Shown here in pieces: positions 49,957-59,267 of a stretch of 64,000 nt of DNA. The notes below the pieces were generated by a model. The model saw only the letters and a list, made by a program, of their open reading frames with translations, was not told where the DNA came from and did no database searches. Where the stretch lies: positions 1-64,000 of the forward strand of contig NZ_JAGMUK010000079.1 in the NCBI RefSeq assembly GCF_019049245.1, given 5' to 3'. Origin of the DNA: Streptomyces sp. AC555_RSS877. Lineage in GTDB: Bacteria; Actinomycetota; Actinomycetes; Streptomycetales; Streptomycetaceae. The position numbers and the translations under genes are program-made. The first letter of the stretch is position 1, and every line of letters begins with the position of its first letter.

Positions 49957-50493
49957 TCAGCCGACGAACTCGACGTCCGACGTCAGCCAGCGTCCGTCCC
50001 GGTGCACCAGGTCCAGTTGCAGGCGATACGTGCGCGCCTCCCCCTGGGGCACGGCCGTGTTGGTCACCTTGCTGTCGGCGACCACCAGGACGCGGGCCGA
50101 GTTCGCGCCCGAGCGGACGATGCCGGCCTCCAGGATCTGGCCCTCGGACACCGATTTGTTCTGGGCCACCAGCTCGGTCAACTGGTCCGTCTGTGCCGCG
50201 AACTGCTTCTTGAAGTCGCCCGTGGCGCCTGCCAGGACATTCGCGCTGTCGCGGTCGTAGTGCCGGTAGTCGAGGGACGTGAAGTTCAGTGCCGACTGGC
50301 GGGCCGCGGCCATGATGTCCTGGCGGCGCTGGTCTCCCTCGCGCTGTTCGTAGAGGCCGAGGGTCAGCCAGATCGTCAGTGCGGTGACCACGACCGTCGC
50401 CGTCGCCAGGCCCAGTGACGATGCTCGTCCCGACAGTAGCTTGCCCATGGTCTTCAGCGCCTTCCTCACGCCATCGGTCCGACTAGCAGCCAT
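49957..50493 (-). CDS. Mce-associated membrane protein (first)
   Basis: A 178-residue Mce-associated protein: a short basic N-terminus, a membrane segment (LATATVVVTALTIWLTLGLY) and a soluble domain with NFTSLDYRHYDRDSANVLAG. The ATG at 50493 overlaps the end of mceF by 28 bases. It lacks the long cytoplasmic extension of its neighbour at 49140, so the two are paralogues with different N-termini. Confidence 0.86.
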   Translation of the reverse strand: MAASRTDGVRKALKTMGKLLSGRASSLGLATATVVVTALTIWLTLGLYEQREGDQRRQDIMAAARQSALNFTSLDYRHYDRDSANVLAGATGDFKKQFAAQTDQLTELVAQNKSVSEGQILEAGIVRSGANSARVLVVADSKVTNTAVPQGEARTYRLQLDLVHRDGRWLTSDVEFVG

Positions 50494-51743
50494 TGCCACG
50501 ACTCCTTTCCGAACACGGCCCGCTGGCCGCCCGTCGAGCCGATCTCGACGGCCCTTCCATCCGGGCCGGCGGTCATGCCGGTCTCCGGGTCGTACGGCGT
50601 GACGTACGCCGTCTGCTGAGCGTCGCCGTAGGCGGCCGACGCGCCTGGGGCATTCTGCGCGCCCCGTACCGACGACTCGCTGCCTCGGGGGAGCGTGCAG
50701 CGGGCGTCGGTGTTCGCCGCGCGGGTACTGGTGTCGGCCGGGTCGCGGCGCGCCGTGCCGTAGCCCTGGGTGCACGCAGGGGGGTCGTCGGCGTTGATCA
50801 CCAGGCCGAAGTGGGTCGTGCCGTCGCCCGGTACGACCGTGTAGCTGCCCGCCACCATCACCGGGAAGGTGACCAGGGCCTGTTCCACGCCGGGCAGGCG
50901 GGCCAGGGTCACCTGGCCACCGCTGATCAGGTTCGCCAGCAGGACCGACAGCTCCGGCCCGGCCGACTTCAGCAGGGAGTTCACCTCTTGCGCCGCCGGC
51001 CTCGCGTTGCCGATCAGCTTGCGCAGGTCACCGTCGCTCGCCTTCAACTGGGCTGTGAGGGCCGCCAGATCGTTCGCGAACGACTTGATCGACGAACCCT
51101 GGTCCGCCTGGGTCTTCAGGACCTTCCGTGAGTCCTCGATGAGCGCGATCGTCTCCGGCAGCGCCTCCGACGCCGACTCGATCAGGGCGTTGCCCGAGTC
51201 CACCAGGCGGCTCAGGTTCGGGCCCGTCCCCGCGAACGCCTTGCCCAACTCGTCGATCGTGACCTGCAGATCGTCCTTGCCCACCGAGTTCACCAGGCGG
51301 TCCAGGCTGAGGACCAGTTCCGTCGTCGGGAGCGGAACGCGCGTGTCGGCGCGCGAGATCGTGCTGCCGTCGAGGAGGTACGGGCCGTCGGACGTGCGCG
51401 GTTGCAGATCCACGTACTGCTCGCCCACCGCCGAACGGTTCGCCACGACCGCCAGCGTGTCCGCCGGGATGCGCGGCGCCTCGCCGTCGATGTCGAGGGC
51501 GACGGACACGCCGTCGGCGCCCGTCAGACGCAGCTCGCCCACCCTCCCCACCGGCACTCCGCGATACGTCACCTCGGCGCCGGGGAAGATGCCCCCGGAG
51601 TCGGCGAAGTCCGCCCGCACGGTGTAGCCGCGGTCCAGGACCTTGTCCACCAGACCCGTGTACTCGGCGCCGACGTACGACACTCCTACGGCGGTGATGG
51701 TGGCGAAGGCGAGCAGCTGGGTCTTGACCGTACGTGTGATCAC
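50466..51743 (-). CDS. mceF: Mce-family protein, sixth of operon (MceF-like)
   Basis: A 425-residue Mce subunit. One N-terminal membrane anchor (LLAFATITAVGVSYVGAEYT), then the MCE/MlaD domain (TVRADFADSGGIFPGAEVTY, RGVPVGRVGEL, YVDLQPRT), then a long helical region (LVNSVGKDDLQVTIDELGKA), and a C-terminal part unlike neighbours ending near the Gly/Ala-rich QNAPGASAAYGDAQQ. Mce hexamers are believed to form a channel for lipids or sterols across the envelope. GTGA overlap with the previous gene. Confidence 0.9.
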   Translation of the reverse strand: MITRTVKTQLLAFATITAVGVSYVGAEYTGLVDKVLDRGYTVRADFADSGGIFPGAEVTYRGVPVGRVGELRLTGADGVSVALDIDGEAPRIPADTLAVVANRSAVGEQYVDLQPRTSDGPYLLDGSTISRADTRVPLPTTELVLSLDRLVNSVGKDDLQVTIDELGKAFAGTGPNLSRLVDSGNALIESASEALPETIALIEDSRKVLKTQADQGSSIKSFANDLAALTAQLKASDGDLRKLIGNARPAAQEVNSLLKSAGPELSVLLANLISGGQVTLARLPGVEQALVTFPVMVAGSYTVVPGDGTTHFGLVINADDPPACTQGYGTARRDPADTSTRAANTDARCTLPRGSESSVRGAQNAPGASAAYGDAQQTAYVTPYDPETGMTAGPDGRAVEIGSTGGQRAVFGKESWQWLLVGPMA

Positions 51744-53068
51744 GGGCGGACTCCCTTCAGCATCAGCTCGGCCAGGTCCAGGTCGATGTCCTCCGGCCAT
51801 TCGGTCCCGGTGCCGTAACTGCCGTGGCCGGCGTAACCGCTGTACGTGCTGGCGCACACCGGCGGGCACAGCAGGCCACCGCCACCCTCGTTGGGGGCCG
51901 AGGGGGACGACGGCACGCTCGGTGTGCCTGGCAGGGCGGTGGGAGTGGGGACGCCTGGCAGGTTCGGTATCTCCGGTACGTCCGGCAGTTCCGGGGTCTC
52001 AGGAAGCTCGGGTCCCGGGGTCTGACCGTCGCCGGCCCCGCGGCCCGGCTCGTCCGTCACGTTGCCGTAGATCCCGGCCAGGTCGATGTCGGCCGTGACG
52101 TGCAGGTTGACGTGGTCGCCCCTGATCGCGTCCACCGCGTTGCGGGGGAACGGGTAAGTGGTCAGCAGCTCAAGGGAGTTGGGCAGGTCGTCGCCCGCTT
52201 TGTTGAGCTGCTGCAGGATCGGGCGCAGTTTCTTGAGGTTGGCGACCGTGTCGTCGTGCGAGGCGTCGACCACCTTCGTGCCCGTCCTGCCGAGCTTCGA
52301 CAGTGCGGTGAGCATGCGGGTCAGGTCGCGGCGCTGGTCGGCCAGCACCTTCAGGGCCGGCGGCATCGCGTCGACGGCCTCGGCGATGGTCTTCTTCTCC
52401 TTGGCGAGTCTCTTGGCGAGTCGGTCCACGGCCTTCAGGGCCCGGATGATGTCCTTCTTCTGCGCGTCCAGGCCGCCCACAAAGACGTTCAACTCCTTCA
52501 GCAGGGACCTGACCCGGTTCTCCCGTCCCTCCAGTGCCTTGTTCAGCTCCACGGTGATCGTCTTGAGCTGGGCCACCCCACCTCCGTTGAGCAGCGCGGA
52601 CAGGGCGGACAGCACCTCCTCGATCTCCGGGTTGCGGCCACTGCGGGACAGGGGGACCACATCGCCGTCGCCGAGCCGCCCGACCGGCGCCGTGCCCACC
52701 GGCTTGGACAGCGCCACGTACTTCTCGCCGAGCATGCTGGTCTGCCGCAGCTCGGCGATCGCGTTGCCGGGCAGTTCCACCGAGTCGGCGACCCGGAGGC
52801 GTACGCGCGCGTGCCAGCCCTTCAGCTCCACCTTCTCCACCGCGCCCACGGTGACGTTGTTGACCTTCACCGCCGACTGCGGCACCAGGTCCAGTACGTC
52901 ACGGAACTCGACGGTGACGTGGTACGCGTTCCCGTCCGCCGCCGCACCTCCCGGCAGCTGAACGTCGTACCAGCCGTTGAACTCGCAGCCGGTCAACAGC
53001 AGTGAACCGGCCGCCGCCCAGGCCGCCGCCCCGCCCTTGCGCGGCATCCTCGTTCGCTCGACGCTCAT
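51740..53068 (-). CDS. mceE: Mce-family lipoprotein, fifth of operon (MceE-like)
   Basis: A 442-residue Mce subunit that is a lipoprotein: the basic start and short hydrophobic stretch end in a LLTGC lipobox, typical of MceE. The MCE domain follows (YHVTVEFRDVLDLVPQSAVK, VGAVEKVELK, EKYVALSKP), then coiled helices. The C-terminal ~100 residues are Pro/Glu/Thr-rich with PELPETPELPDVPEIPNLPG-type repeats. ATGA overlap with the preceding gene. Confidence 0.91.
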   Translation of the reverse strand: MSVERTRMPRKGGAAAWAAAGSLLLTGCEFNGWYDVQLPGGAAADGNAYHVTVEFRDVLDLVPQSAVKVNNVTVGAVEKVELKGWHARVRLRVADSVELPGNAIAELRQTSMLGEKYVALSKPVGTAPVGRLGDGDVVPLSRSGRNPEIEEVLSALSALLNGGGVAQLKTITVELNKALEGRENRVRSLLKELNVFVGGLDAQKKDIIRALKAVDRLAKRLAKEKKTIAEAVDAMPPALKVLADQRRDLTRMLTALSKLGRTGTKVVDASHDDTVANLKKLRPILQQLNKAGDDLPNSLELLTTYPFPRNAVDAIRGDHVNLHVTADIDLAGIYGNVTDEPGRGAGDGQTPGPELPETPELPDVPEIPNLPGVPTPTALPGTPSVPSSPSAPNEGGGGLLCPPVCASTYSGYAGHGSYGTGTEWPEDIDLDLAELMLKGVRP

Positions 53069-54198
53069 GCGCTCGCCTCCAGAATTCCGCCGAGCGTCCG
53101 GTCGACCGTGCCCGTCACGGCGGTGCCCTGCGGGACCTCCGGCAGGGAGTCGAACAACTCCCTCAGTTCCTCGCAGTCGGGGTTCTCGCCGCCCTCGTCC
53201 CCGGTCGTGCTGAGTACGGAGCACAGCAGCGACGCCGGATCCTGCGGCTGGTCGGCGTTGTTGCGGGTGTCGAGGGTGCCGGCCGACGGGTTGTAGGCGT
53301 TGTTGAGGTTCGACAGGCCGGTCGGGGCGACCTCCAACAGCTCCTCCAGAGCGGCTCGTTGGGTGACGAGTACCTTGGTCACCTTGCTGAGACCCTCCAC
53401 GTTCGAGGTCAGCGACTTCTTGTTCTTCTTCACGAAGTCGGACACGTCACCCAGTGCCGTCCCGAGGTTCTTCAGTGCCGCCGCCAAGTCCTCGCGCTCG
53501 CCCGCGAGTTGCTCGGCGACCTTCGCGAGGCTGCTGTTGAACGACCGCACGCTCTTGTCGTCGGCCGCCAGCGCAGCCGTGAAGACCTGGAGGTTGCGGA
53601 TCGTGCCGAACAGGTCCGTGCGGCCGTCGGACAGGGTGGTGACCGCTTCCGAGAGGTCCTCGACCGTCCGGTGCAGGTTCTCGCCCTGGCCGTCGAGGTT
53701 GTCCGCGCTCACTCCGAGCAGCCGCGACAGCGAGCCGTCCTTGTTGGCGCCCTCGGGGCCGAGCGCCTCGGCCGTGGTGTGCAGGCTGTCGAAGACCCGG
53801 TCCAGTTCGACGGGGGCCGCCGTGCGCGACTCGGGGATCTCGTCCCCGGTCCGCAGCACCGGACCGCCCCGGTACACCGGCAGCAGCTGCACATAACGGT
53901 CGCTGACCACCGAGGAGTTGATGATCGCGGCCTGCGCGTCCGCCGGGACCTTGCGGCCGGCGTCGTATTCCAGGGCGACCCGCACCCGGTCGCCCTCCGG
54001 CGTGATCTTCCTGACCTCACCGATCCGGACCCCGAGGACGCGGACGTCCGAACCGGGGTAGATGCCGACCGTGCGCGGGAAGTACGCCGTGACGCGGACC
54101 GGTTCGAGGCGGGGCCACAGGACGTAGGCGAGCGCGGCGACGAGGGCCAGTGCCGTGAGCACGGCCAGCCGCTTCCTGGCCCTGACAGGGATGTTCAC
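53065..54198 (-). CDS. mceD: Mce-family protein, fourth of operon (MceD-like)
   Basis: A 377-residue Mce subunit: N-terminal anchor (LAVLTALALVAALAYVLWPR), MCE domain (VTAYFPRTVGIYPGSDVRVL, GVRIGEVRKI, YVQLLPVY) and long helical region (NLHRTVEDLSEAVTTLSDGR). GTG start overlapping the previous stop (GTGA); the next gene overlaps it by ATGA. Confidence 0.91.
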   Translation of the reverse strand: MNIPVRARKRLAVLTALALVAALAYVLWPRLEPVRVTAYFPRTVGIYPGSDVRVLGVRIGEVRKITPEGDRVRVALEYDAGRKVPADAQAAIINSSVVSDRYVQLLPVYRGGPVLRTGDEIPESRTAAPVELDRVFDSLHTTAEALGPEGANKDGSLSRLLGVSADNLDGQGENLHRTVEDLSEAVTTLSDGRTDLFGTIRNLQVFTAALAADDKSVRSFNSSLAKVAEQLAGEREDLAAALKNLGTALGDVSDFVKKNKKSLTSNVEGLSKVTKVLVTQRAALEELLEVAPTGLSNLNNAYNPSAGTLDTRNNADQPQDPASLLCSVLSTTGDEGGENPDCEELRELFDSLPEVPQGTAVTGTVDRTLGGILEASA

Positions 54199-55379
54199 TG
54201 TGCCGCCCTTCCCGTCCGCGGCACCACCGGAGCGGCGACCAGGTTCTGTACGTAGGAGTCGAACCAGCGGCCGTTGCCGAGGGTGTTGGTGAAGACCCGT
54301 ACATAAGGCGCGAGGAGCCTGATGCTCCGATCCAGGCTGGACTGGTTCCGTTCGAGCATGTCCACCACGTCGTTCAGGCCCTTGAGCGCGGGCCCGATCT
54401 CCTTCTGGTTGTCCTGGACCAGGCCGGAGAGCTCGACGCCGAGCGCGGTGGAGCTCTTCAGCAGTTTGTGGATCGCCCCGCGCCGCTTGCTGATCTCCTT
54501 GAACAGCTTGTCGCCGTCCTTGACCAGGGCGGTGAAGTCCCCGGAGCGGTCGGCCAGGACGCCCGTGACGCCGTTCGCGTGGTCGAGTAGCTCGCGCAGC
54601 GCCTTGTCGCGGGAGGCCACCGTCCGGGAGATCTGCGACAGGCCCTTGATGGACGCCCGTACCTCTTCCGGTGAGTCCTCGAAGGTGGTGGAGATCGTGT
54701 CCAGGGCCTTCGCCACGCGGTCGGTGTCGATCTCCTCCGACGTGGTGGTGAGGTCGCTGAACGCCTGTACGACGTCGTAGGCGGGGACCGTGCGCTTCAG
54801 CGATATCTCGCTGCCTGGCGCCAACTGGCCCCGCCCCTTGGGGTGCAGCGCCAGGTACTTCGCGCCGAGGATCGTCTTCACCCGGATCGACGCGCCGGTC
54901 TCCCTGCCGAAGCCCGGCTCGCCCTTGATCTTGAAGGTGACCTTGACGTGGTCGCCGTCCAGGTCGACCTCTTCGACCTTGCCCACCTTGACCCCGGCGA
55001 TCCGCACCTCGTCACCGGGCTTGAGTCCGCCGGCCTCCGCGAAGGCCGCGCTGTACGTCTCGCCGCCGCCGATCACCGGCAGACGGTCGGCGTTGAACGC
55101 GGCCACGGTCAGCAGCGCGAGGACGGTGAGGCCGACCGCGCCGATGACGACGGGGTTGCGGTCGCGGAAGGGGCCGAGGTGCGGGTGGCGGAGCCGTATT
55201 CTCGGCAGCTTCGGCAGCTCGACGCGCACCTTCATCAGCGGCTCCGGGCGGCGCGGGCGCGGCTTGCGGCGCGGCAGGAGCCGTACCTTCGGCAGCCGTA
55301 CGCGCGGCAGCCTCGGCGGTTCCACACGCACCTTGAACAGCGGCTCCGGGCGGCGGTTCTTACGGCTCCTACGGCTCAT
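54195..55379 (-). CDS. mceC: Mce-family protein, third of operon (MceC-like), with a duplicated basic cytoplasmic tail
   Basis: A 394-residue Mce subunit. Unlike its siblings it begins with a ~72-residue Arg/Pro-rich cytoplasmic segment in which RRPEPLxKVRVExPxLPRxRL occurs twice (residues 9-29 and 43-63). The membrane anchor is NPVVIGAVGLTVLALLTVAA. The MCE domain contains YSAAFAEAGGLKPGDEVRIA, GVKVGKVEEV and AKYLALHPKG. The helical part ends in RWFDSYVQNLVAAP. ATGA overlap with the gene before it. The basic repeat may contact the ATPase, ribosome or lipid head groups (inference). Confidence 0.91.
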   Translation of the reverse strand: MSRRSRKNRRPEPLFKVRVEPPRLPRVRLPKVRLLPRRKPRPRRPEPLMKVRVELPKLPRIRLRHPHLGPFRDRNPVVIGAVGLTVLALLTVAAFNADRLPVIGGGETYSAAFAEAGGLKPGDEVRIAGVKVGKVEEVDLDGDHVKVTFKIKGEPGFGRETGASIRVKTILGAKYLALHPKGRGQLAPGSEISLKRTVPAYDVVQAFSDLTTTSEEIDTDRVAKALDTISTTFEDSPEEVRASIKGLSQISRTVASRDKALRELLDHANGVTGVLADRSGDFTALVKDGDKLFKEISKRRGAIHKLLKSSTALGVELSGLVQDNQKEIGPALKGLNDVVDMLERNQSSLDRSIRLLAPYVRVFTNTLGNGRWFDSYVQNLVAAPVVPRTGRAAQ

Positions 55380-56416
55380 GTCCCGCACCTCGCCCTCGCC
55401 ACATGCATCTCCGGCGTGAGCACCTGCTTCGTCTTCGGCAGCACGATCCGCCCGTCGAAGTCGCAGAGGTAGAAGTTGAACCACGAGCCGTAGGACGCCG
55501 CCCCCGTCAGCTCGTTGAGTTTGTTCGGCAGCCGCTTCAGCACGCCCTCCACGGTCTTCTCGTTGTCCTTCAGCGTTCCGGTGAGCTTGGTCAGCTCGGC
55601 GATGTCGTCCTTCAGGGGCGGACGCGCGTCCTTCAGCAGCCCCGAGGTGGCCTCCGTCAGATCGCCGATGCTCACCAGCGACTGCCCGATGGGCTTGCGG
55701 TCGGCGGACAGTCCCGAGATCACCCGGCGCAGCTGCTTGAGCAGCCCGGAGAAGCGGGCGCCGCGCTTGTCGAGCGTCTCCAGGACGGTGCTGAGGTTGT
55801 CGATCACCGAGCCGACCAGCTCGTCGCGGTCGGCCAGCGTCGAGGTGAGCGACGCCGTGTGTACGAGCAGGCTGTTGACGGTGCCGCCCTCGCCCTGGAG
55901 GGTCTTGATGATCTCGGTGGCGAGCTGGTTGACGTCCTTCGGGCTGAGCGCGGCGAACAGCGGCTTGAAGCCGCCCAGCAGAGCGTTGAGGTCCAACGCC
56001 GGTTGCGTACGCGCCAGCGGGATCGTCGCGCCGGGCCGCAGCCGGGTGCCGTCGCCCGTGCCCTCGGTCAGCGCGACGTACCGCTGCCCGACCAGGTTGC
56101 GGTACCGGATGACCGCGCCCGTGCCGGTCAGCAGCGGCCGGTCCTGGCTGACCGTGAAGGTGACCTCGGCCAGCGTCCGGTCCTTGATCCGGATGCCCTC
56201 GACCTCGCCGACCCGCACCCCGGCCACCCGGATGTCGTCGCCCTCCTCCAGGCCTGTGACGTCGCTGAACACCGCGCGGTACCTGTGCTCAGGGGTGAAG
56301 GAGACGTTCACGATGGTGGCGGCCAGCAGGGCCGTCGCCAGGATCGTCACCAGTGCGAAGAGGCTGAACTTGATGAGCGGGGCAGCGGTCTGCCGGGCTC
56401 CACCCGTGGTCCTCAT
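55376..56416 (-). CDS. mceB: Mce-family protein, second of operon (MceB-like)
   Basis: A 346-residue Mce subunit: anchor (IKFSLFALVTILATALLAAT), MCE domain (YRAVFSDVTGLEEGDDIRVA, GVRVGEVEGI, GQRYVALTEG) and helices up to a short tail with WFNFYLCDFDGRIVLP, a C-terminal motif shared by MceB proteins. ATG overlapping the preceding stop (ATGA). Confidence 0.91.
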   Translation of the reverse strand: MRTTGGARQTAAPLIKFSLFALVTILATALLAATIVNVSFTPEHRYRAVFSDVTGLEEGDDIRVAGVRVGEVEGIRIKDRTLAEVTFTVSQDRPLLTGTGAVIRYRNLVGQRYVALTEGTGDGTRLRPGATIPLARTQPALDLNALLGGFKPLFAALSPKDVNQLATEIIKTLQGEGGTVNSLLVHTASLTSTLADRDELVGSVIDNLSTVLETLDKRGARFSGLLKQLRRVISGLSADRKPIGQSLVSIGDLTEATSGLLKDARPPLKDDIAELTKLTGTLKDNEKTVEGVLKRLPNKLNELTGAASYGSWFNFYLCDFDGRIVLPKTKQVLTPEMHVARARCGT

Positions 56417-57681
56417 GCCACGCTCACCGCCGTCCCGCGCGCCAACGGCCCGAACAGCAGCGTCGCGACCGGCGGCACCTCGTCGGCGGGCACGCCCAGG
56501 ACAGGTGCCACCAGCGAGCCGACGGCCCGCTGCTCGGCCTGGGTGGCGGAGACGCCGGCCGGTCCCGACGACGAACTCGACGGCTTCGAGCCGTCGTTGA
56601 GGTGGGCCCCGGGCGCCGGCACCTGCGGATTCGGCAGACCATGGCAGTCGGGCCCGGACCGCTCGCCGTAACGCGGCTCCTCGCCGGGCTCGTACGCCCC
56701 CTGTGGCCGTACGACCTCCAGCGTGATGTGCATCTTGCCGCCCCGGAACGCCTCCTCGGAGGCCTTCTCCTGCCGGACGAGACCGGCCAGCAGGCACGGG
56801 TACTCGGGGGAGTAGCGGGCGAACAGCTCCAGCGTCGGACGCGAGACCTGACCGAGGGTGATCAGCCGGTCGCCGTTCGCGTCGAGGAAGTCCTCCGCCG
56901 TGCCCGCGACGGTGGCCGTGGTCTTCAGCGCCGCGGCCAGCCGGTCCTTCTGCTCGACGATCATGCGGCTGGTGGTGACGGTGTTGTGCAGGATCTCCAT
57001 CAGGTCGGGCGCCGCGTCGCCGTAGACCTCGGCGACCTCGGCGAAGCGGGCGATGTCCTCGGTGAGGGAGGGCAGATGGGGGTTGAGGCGGCGCAGGTAG
57101 GCCTCCAGGCGGGTGAGGTTGTCGCCGACGCGGTCACCGCGGCCTTCGAGGGCGGTGGCGAACGCGGAGAGGGTGGCGTTGAGCTTGCCGGGCTGGACCG
57201 TCCGGAGCAGGGGCAGCAGGTCGTTCATCAGCTGCTGCACCTCGATGCCGACGCGGGTGCGGTCCTGGGTGATGACGTCCCCGGCGCGGATCGGGCGAGC
57301 CGAGGAAGACGATGAGGACACAGCGTGCGCGGGCGCGACCAGGTCGACGTACTTCTCGCCGAACAGCGTCTTGGGCAGCAGCCTCGCCCGCACGTCGGAC
57401 GGGATGTGGGCGACGTGCTCCGGCTTGAGCGCGATGTCGAGCGTCGCCTTCGTCCCATCGGCCCGCACCTCGCGCACCTCGCCGACCAGCAGCCCGCGCA
57501 GCTTGACGTCGGCGCGCGGATCGAGCTGGTTGCCGAGGCTGTCGGCCTCCAGCGTGATCCACACGACCGGCGTGAACACCTGCCGGTAGACGGCTACCGA
57601 CAGCGACAGCAGCAGGGCGAGTACGACGATGAAGACGACGCCGTACAACCTCAGCCTCAGTACCCTCATACGGCGGCTCAC
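56413..57681 (-). CDS. mceA: Mce-family protein, first of operon (MceA-like)
   Basis: A 422-residue Mce subunit. Anchor LRLYGVVFIVVLALLLSLSV, MCE domain (VWITLEADSLGNQLDPRADV, GLLVGEVREVRADG, GEKYVDLVAP), a Ser-rich insert (AVSSSSSSARP), then long helices and a Pro/Ser-rich end. First of the six Mce genes, immediately after the two permeases, as in mycobacterial mce operons. GTG start overlapping the YrbEB stop (GTGA). Confidence 0.92.
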   Translation of the reverse strand: MSRRMRVLRLRLYGVVFIVVLALLLSLSVAVYRQVFTPVVWITLEADSLGNQLDPRADVKLRGLLVGEVREVRADGTKATLDIALKPEHVAHIPSDVRARLLPKTLFGEKYVDLVAPAHAVSSSSSSARPIRAGDVITQDRTRVGIEVQQLMNDLLPLLRTVQPGKLNATLSAFATALEGRGDRVGDNLTRLEAYLRRLNPHLPSLTEDIARFAEVAEVYGDAAPDLMEILHNTVTTSRMIVEQKDRLAAALKTTATVAGTAEDFLDANGDRLITLGQVSRPTLELFARYSPEYPCLLAGLVRQEKASEEAFRGGKMHITLEVVRPQGAYEPGEEPRYGERSGPDCHGLPNPQVPAPGAHLNDGSKPSSSSSGPAGVSATQAEQRAVGSLVAPVLGVPADEVPPVATLLFGPLARGTAVSVA

Positions 57682-58493
57682 CCCGCGATCCTTACGGTCG
57701 TGTTTGCGCCCCAGATCGCGAGCGACAGGAAGAAATCAAGGACGTTGATCGCCACGATCGAGGTCCGCACCGCACGGCCCACCGCCACGCCGACGCCCGC
57801 CGGGCCGCCGCTCGCGTAGTAGCCGTAGAAGCAGTGCACCAGGATGATCAGCACGGCGAAGACGAGCACCTTGCCGAAGGACCACAGCACGTCGACCGGT
57901 GGCAGGTACTGCTGGAAGTAGTGGTCGTAGGTACCGACCGACTGCCCGTAGTAGCCGGTGGTGATGGTGCGGGCGGCGAGGTACGAGGACAGCAGGCCGA
58001 TCACGTACAGCGGGATGACCGCCACGAACCCGGCGATCATCCTCGTCGTCACCAGGAACGGCAGCGAGGGCACGCCCATGACTTCGAGCGCGTCGGTCTC
58101 CTCGCTGATCCGCATCGCGCCCAACTGCGCGGTGAAACCGGCGCCGACCGTCGCCGAGAGCGCGAGCCCCGCCACCAGCGGGGCGATCTCCCGGGTGTTG
58201 AAGTACGCCGAGAGGAACGCCACGAAGTTGGAGGTGCCGAGCTGGTTGAGGGCCGCGTATCCCTGGAGGCCGACCTCGGTGCCGGTGAAGAACGACAGGA
58301 AGGCGATCACACCGACCGTGCCGCCCACCACGGCGAGGGCCCCCCGGCCGAAGCTCACCTCGGCCAGCAGTCGCAGGATCTCCTTCTTGTAGCGGCGCAG
58401 GGTACGGCCTGTCCAGGCCAATGAGCGGCCGTAGAAGACGAGTTGGACTCCGAGCTCTTCGAGTGAGCGCAAAGGGCGTTGAAGCGGTCTCAT
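57678..58493 (-). CDS. yrbEB: MlaE/YrbE-family permease, second (YrbEB)
   Basis: A 271-residue integral membrane protein with five to six hydrophobic segments and the MlaE permease core (GLALSATVGAGFTAQLGAMR followed by ISEETDALEVMGVPSLPFLV), the coupling-helix region that contacts the ATPase. It begins three bases after the YrbEA stop and overlaps mceA by GTGA. Confidence 0.94.
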   Translation of the reverse strand: MRPLQRPLRSLEELGVQLVFYGRSLAWTGRTLRRYKKEILRLLAEVSFGRGALAVVGGTVGVIAFLSFFTGTEVGLQGYAALNQLGTSNFVAFLSAYFNTREIAPLVAGLALSATVGAGFTAQLGAMRISEETDALEVMGVPSLPFLVTTRMIAGFVAVIPLYVIGLLSSYLAARTITTGYYGQSVGTYDHYFQQYLPPVDVLWSFGKVLVFAVLIILVHCFYGYYASGGPAGVGVAVGRAVRTSIVAINVLDFFLSLAIWGANTTVRIAG

Positions 58494-58496
58494 CGG

Positions 58497-59267
58497 CTAA
58501 CCCCTCTGCGGGACGACCTGGAAGTACACCGCGGTCATCACGAAGTTCGTCACGAACAGCAACATGAAGGTGATCACCACCGACTGGTTCACCGCGTCGC
58601 CCACACCCTTCGGTCCGCCCTTCGCGGTGAGCCCCTTGTACGAGGCGACGATCCCGGCGATCGCGCCGAAGACGAGTGCCTTGACCTCGGCCGCCCACAG
58701 GTCGGAGAGCTGGGCGAGGGTGGTGAAGGAGGCGAGGTAGGCGCCGGGAGTGCCGTTTTGCAGGACGACGTTGAAGAAGTAGCCGCCCGCCACGCCGACC
58801 ACCGACACCAGGCCGTTGAGCAGCACCGCCACCAGCATCGACGCCAGCACGCGCGGCACGACGAGTCGGTGGATGGGGTCGATGCCCAGCACCTGCATCG
58901 CGTCGATCTCGTCGCGGATCTTCCGCGCCCCGAGGTCGGCGCAGATCGCCGTGCCGCCGGCGCCCGCGATCAGCAGCGCGGTGACGATGGGCGAGGCCTC
59001 GCGCAGCACGGCGAGCACGGAGGCGGCACCCGAGAAGGACTGGGCGCCGAGCTGCCGCGTGAGGCTGCCGATCTGCAACGCGATGACCGCGCCGAAGGGG
59101 ATGGAGACCAGGGCCGTCGGCAGGATGGTGACGCTCGCGACGAACCACGCCTGCTGGATGAACTCCCTTGCCTGGAAGGGCCGTCGGGGAATGGTCCGGA
59201 CGACGTCCAGCGCCATTGCGAACAGGCTCCCCGAGTGCCGCAGTGCTCCGGTCGGTGACAGACTCAT
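58497..59267 (-). CDS. yrbEA: MlaE/YrbE-family permease, first (YrbEA)
   Basis: A 256-residue permease of the same family: LIAGAGGTAICADLGARKIR followed by DEIDAMQVLGIDPIHRLVVP is the MlaE core. With YrbEB it would form the membrane dimer of the importer. The ATG overlaps the ATPase stop (ATGA). Confidence 0.94.
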   Translation of the reverse strand: MSLSPTGALRHSGSLFAMALDVVRTIPRRPFQAREFIQQAWFVASVTILPTALVSIPFGAVIALQIGSLTRQLGAQSFSGAASVLAVLREASPIVTALLIAGAGGTAICADLGARKIRDEIDAMQVLGIDPIHRLVVPRVLASMLVAVLLNGLVSVVGVAGGYFFNVVLQNGTPGAYLASFTTLAQLSDLWAAEVKALVFGAIAGIVASYKGLTAKGGPKGVGDAVNQSVVITFMLLFVTNFVMTAVYFQVVPQRG

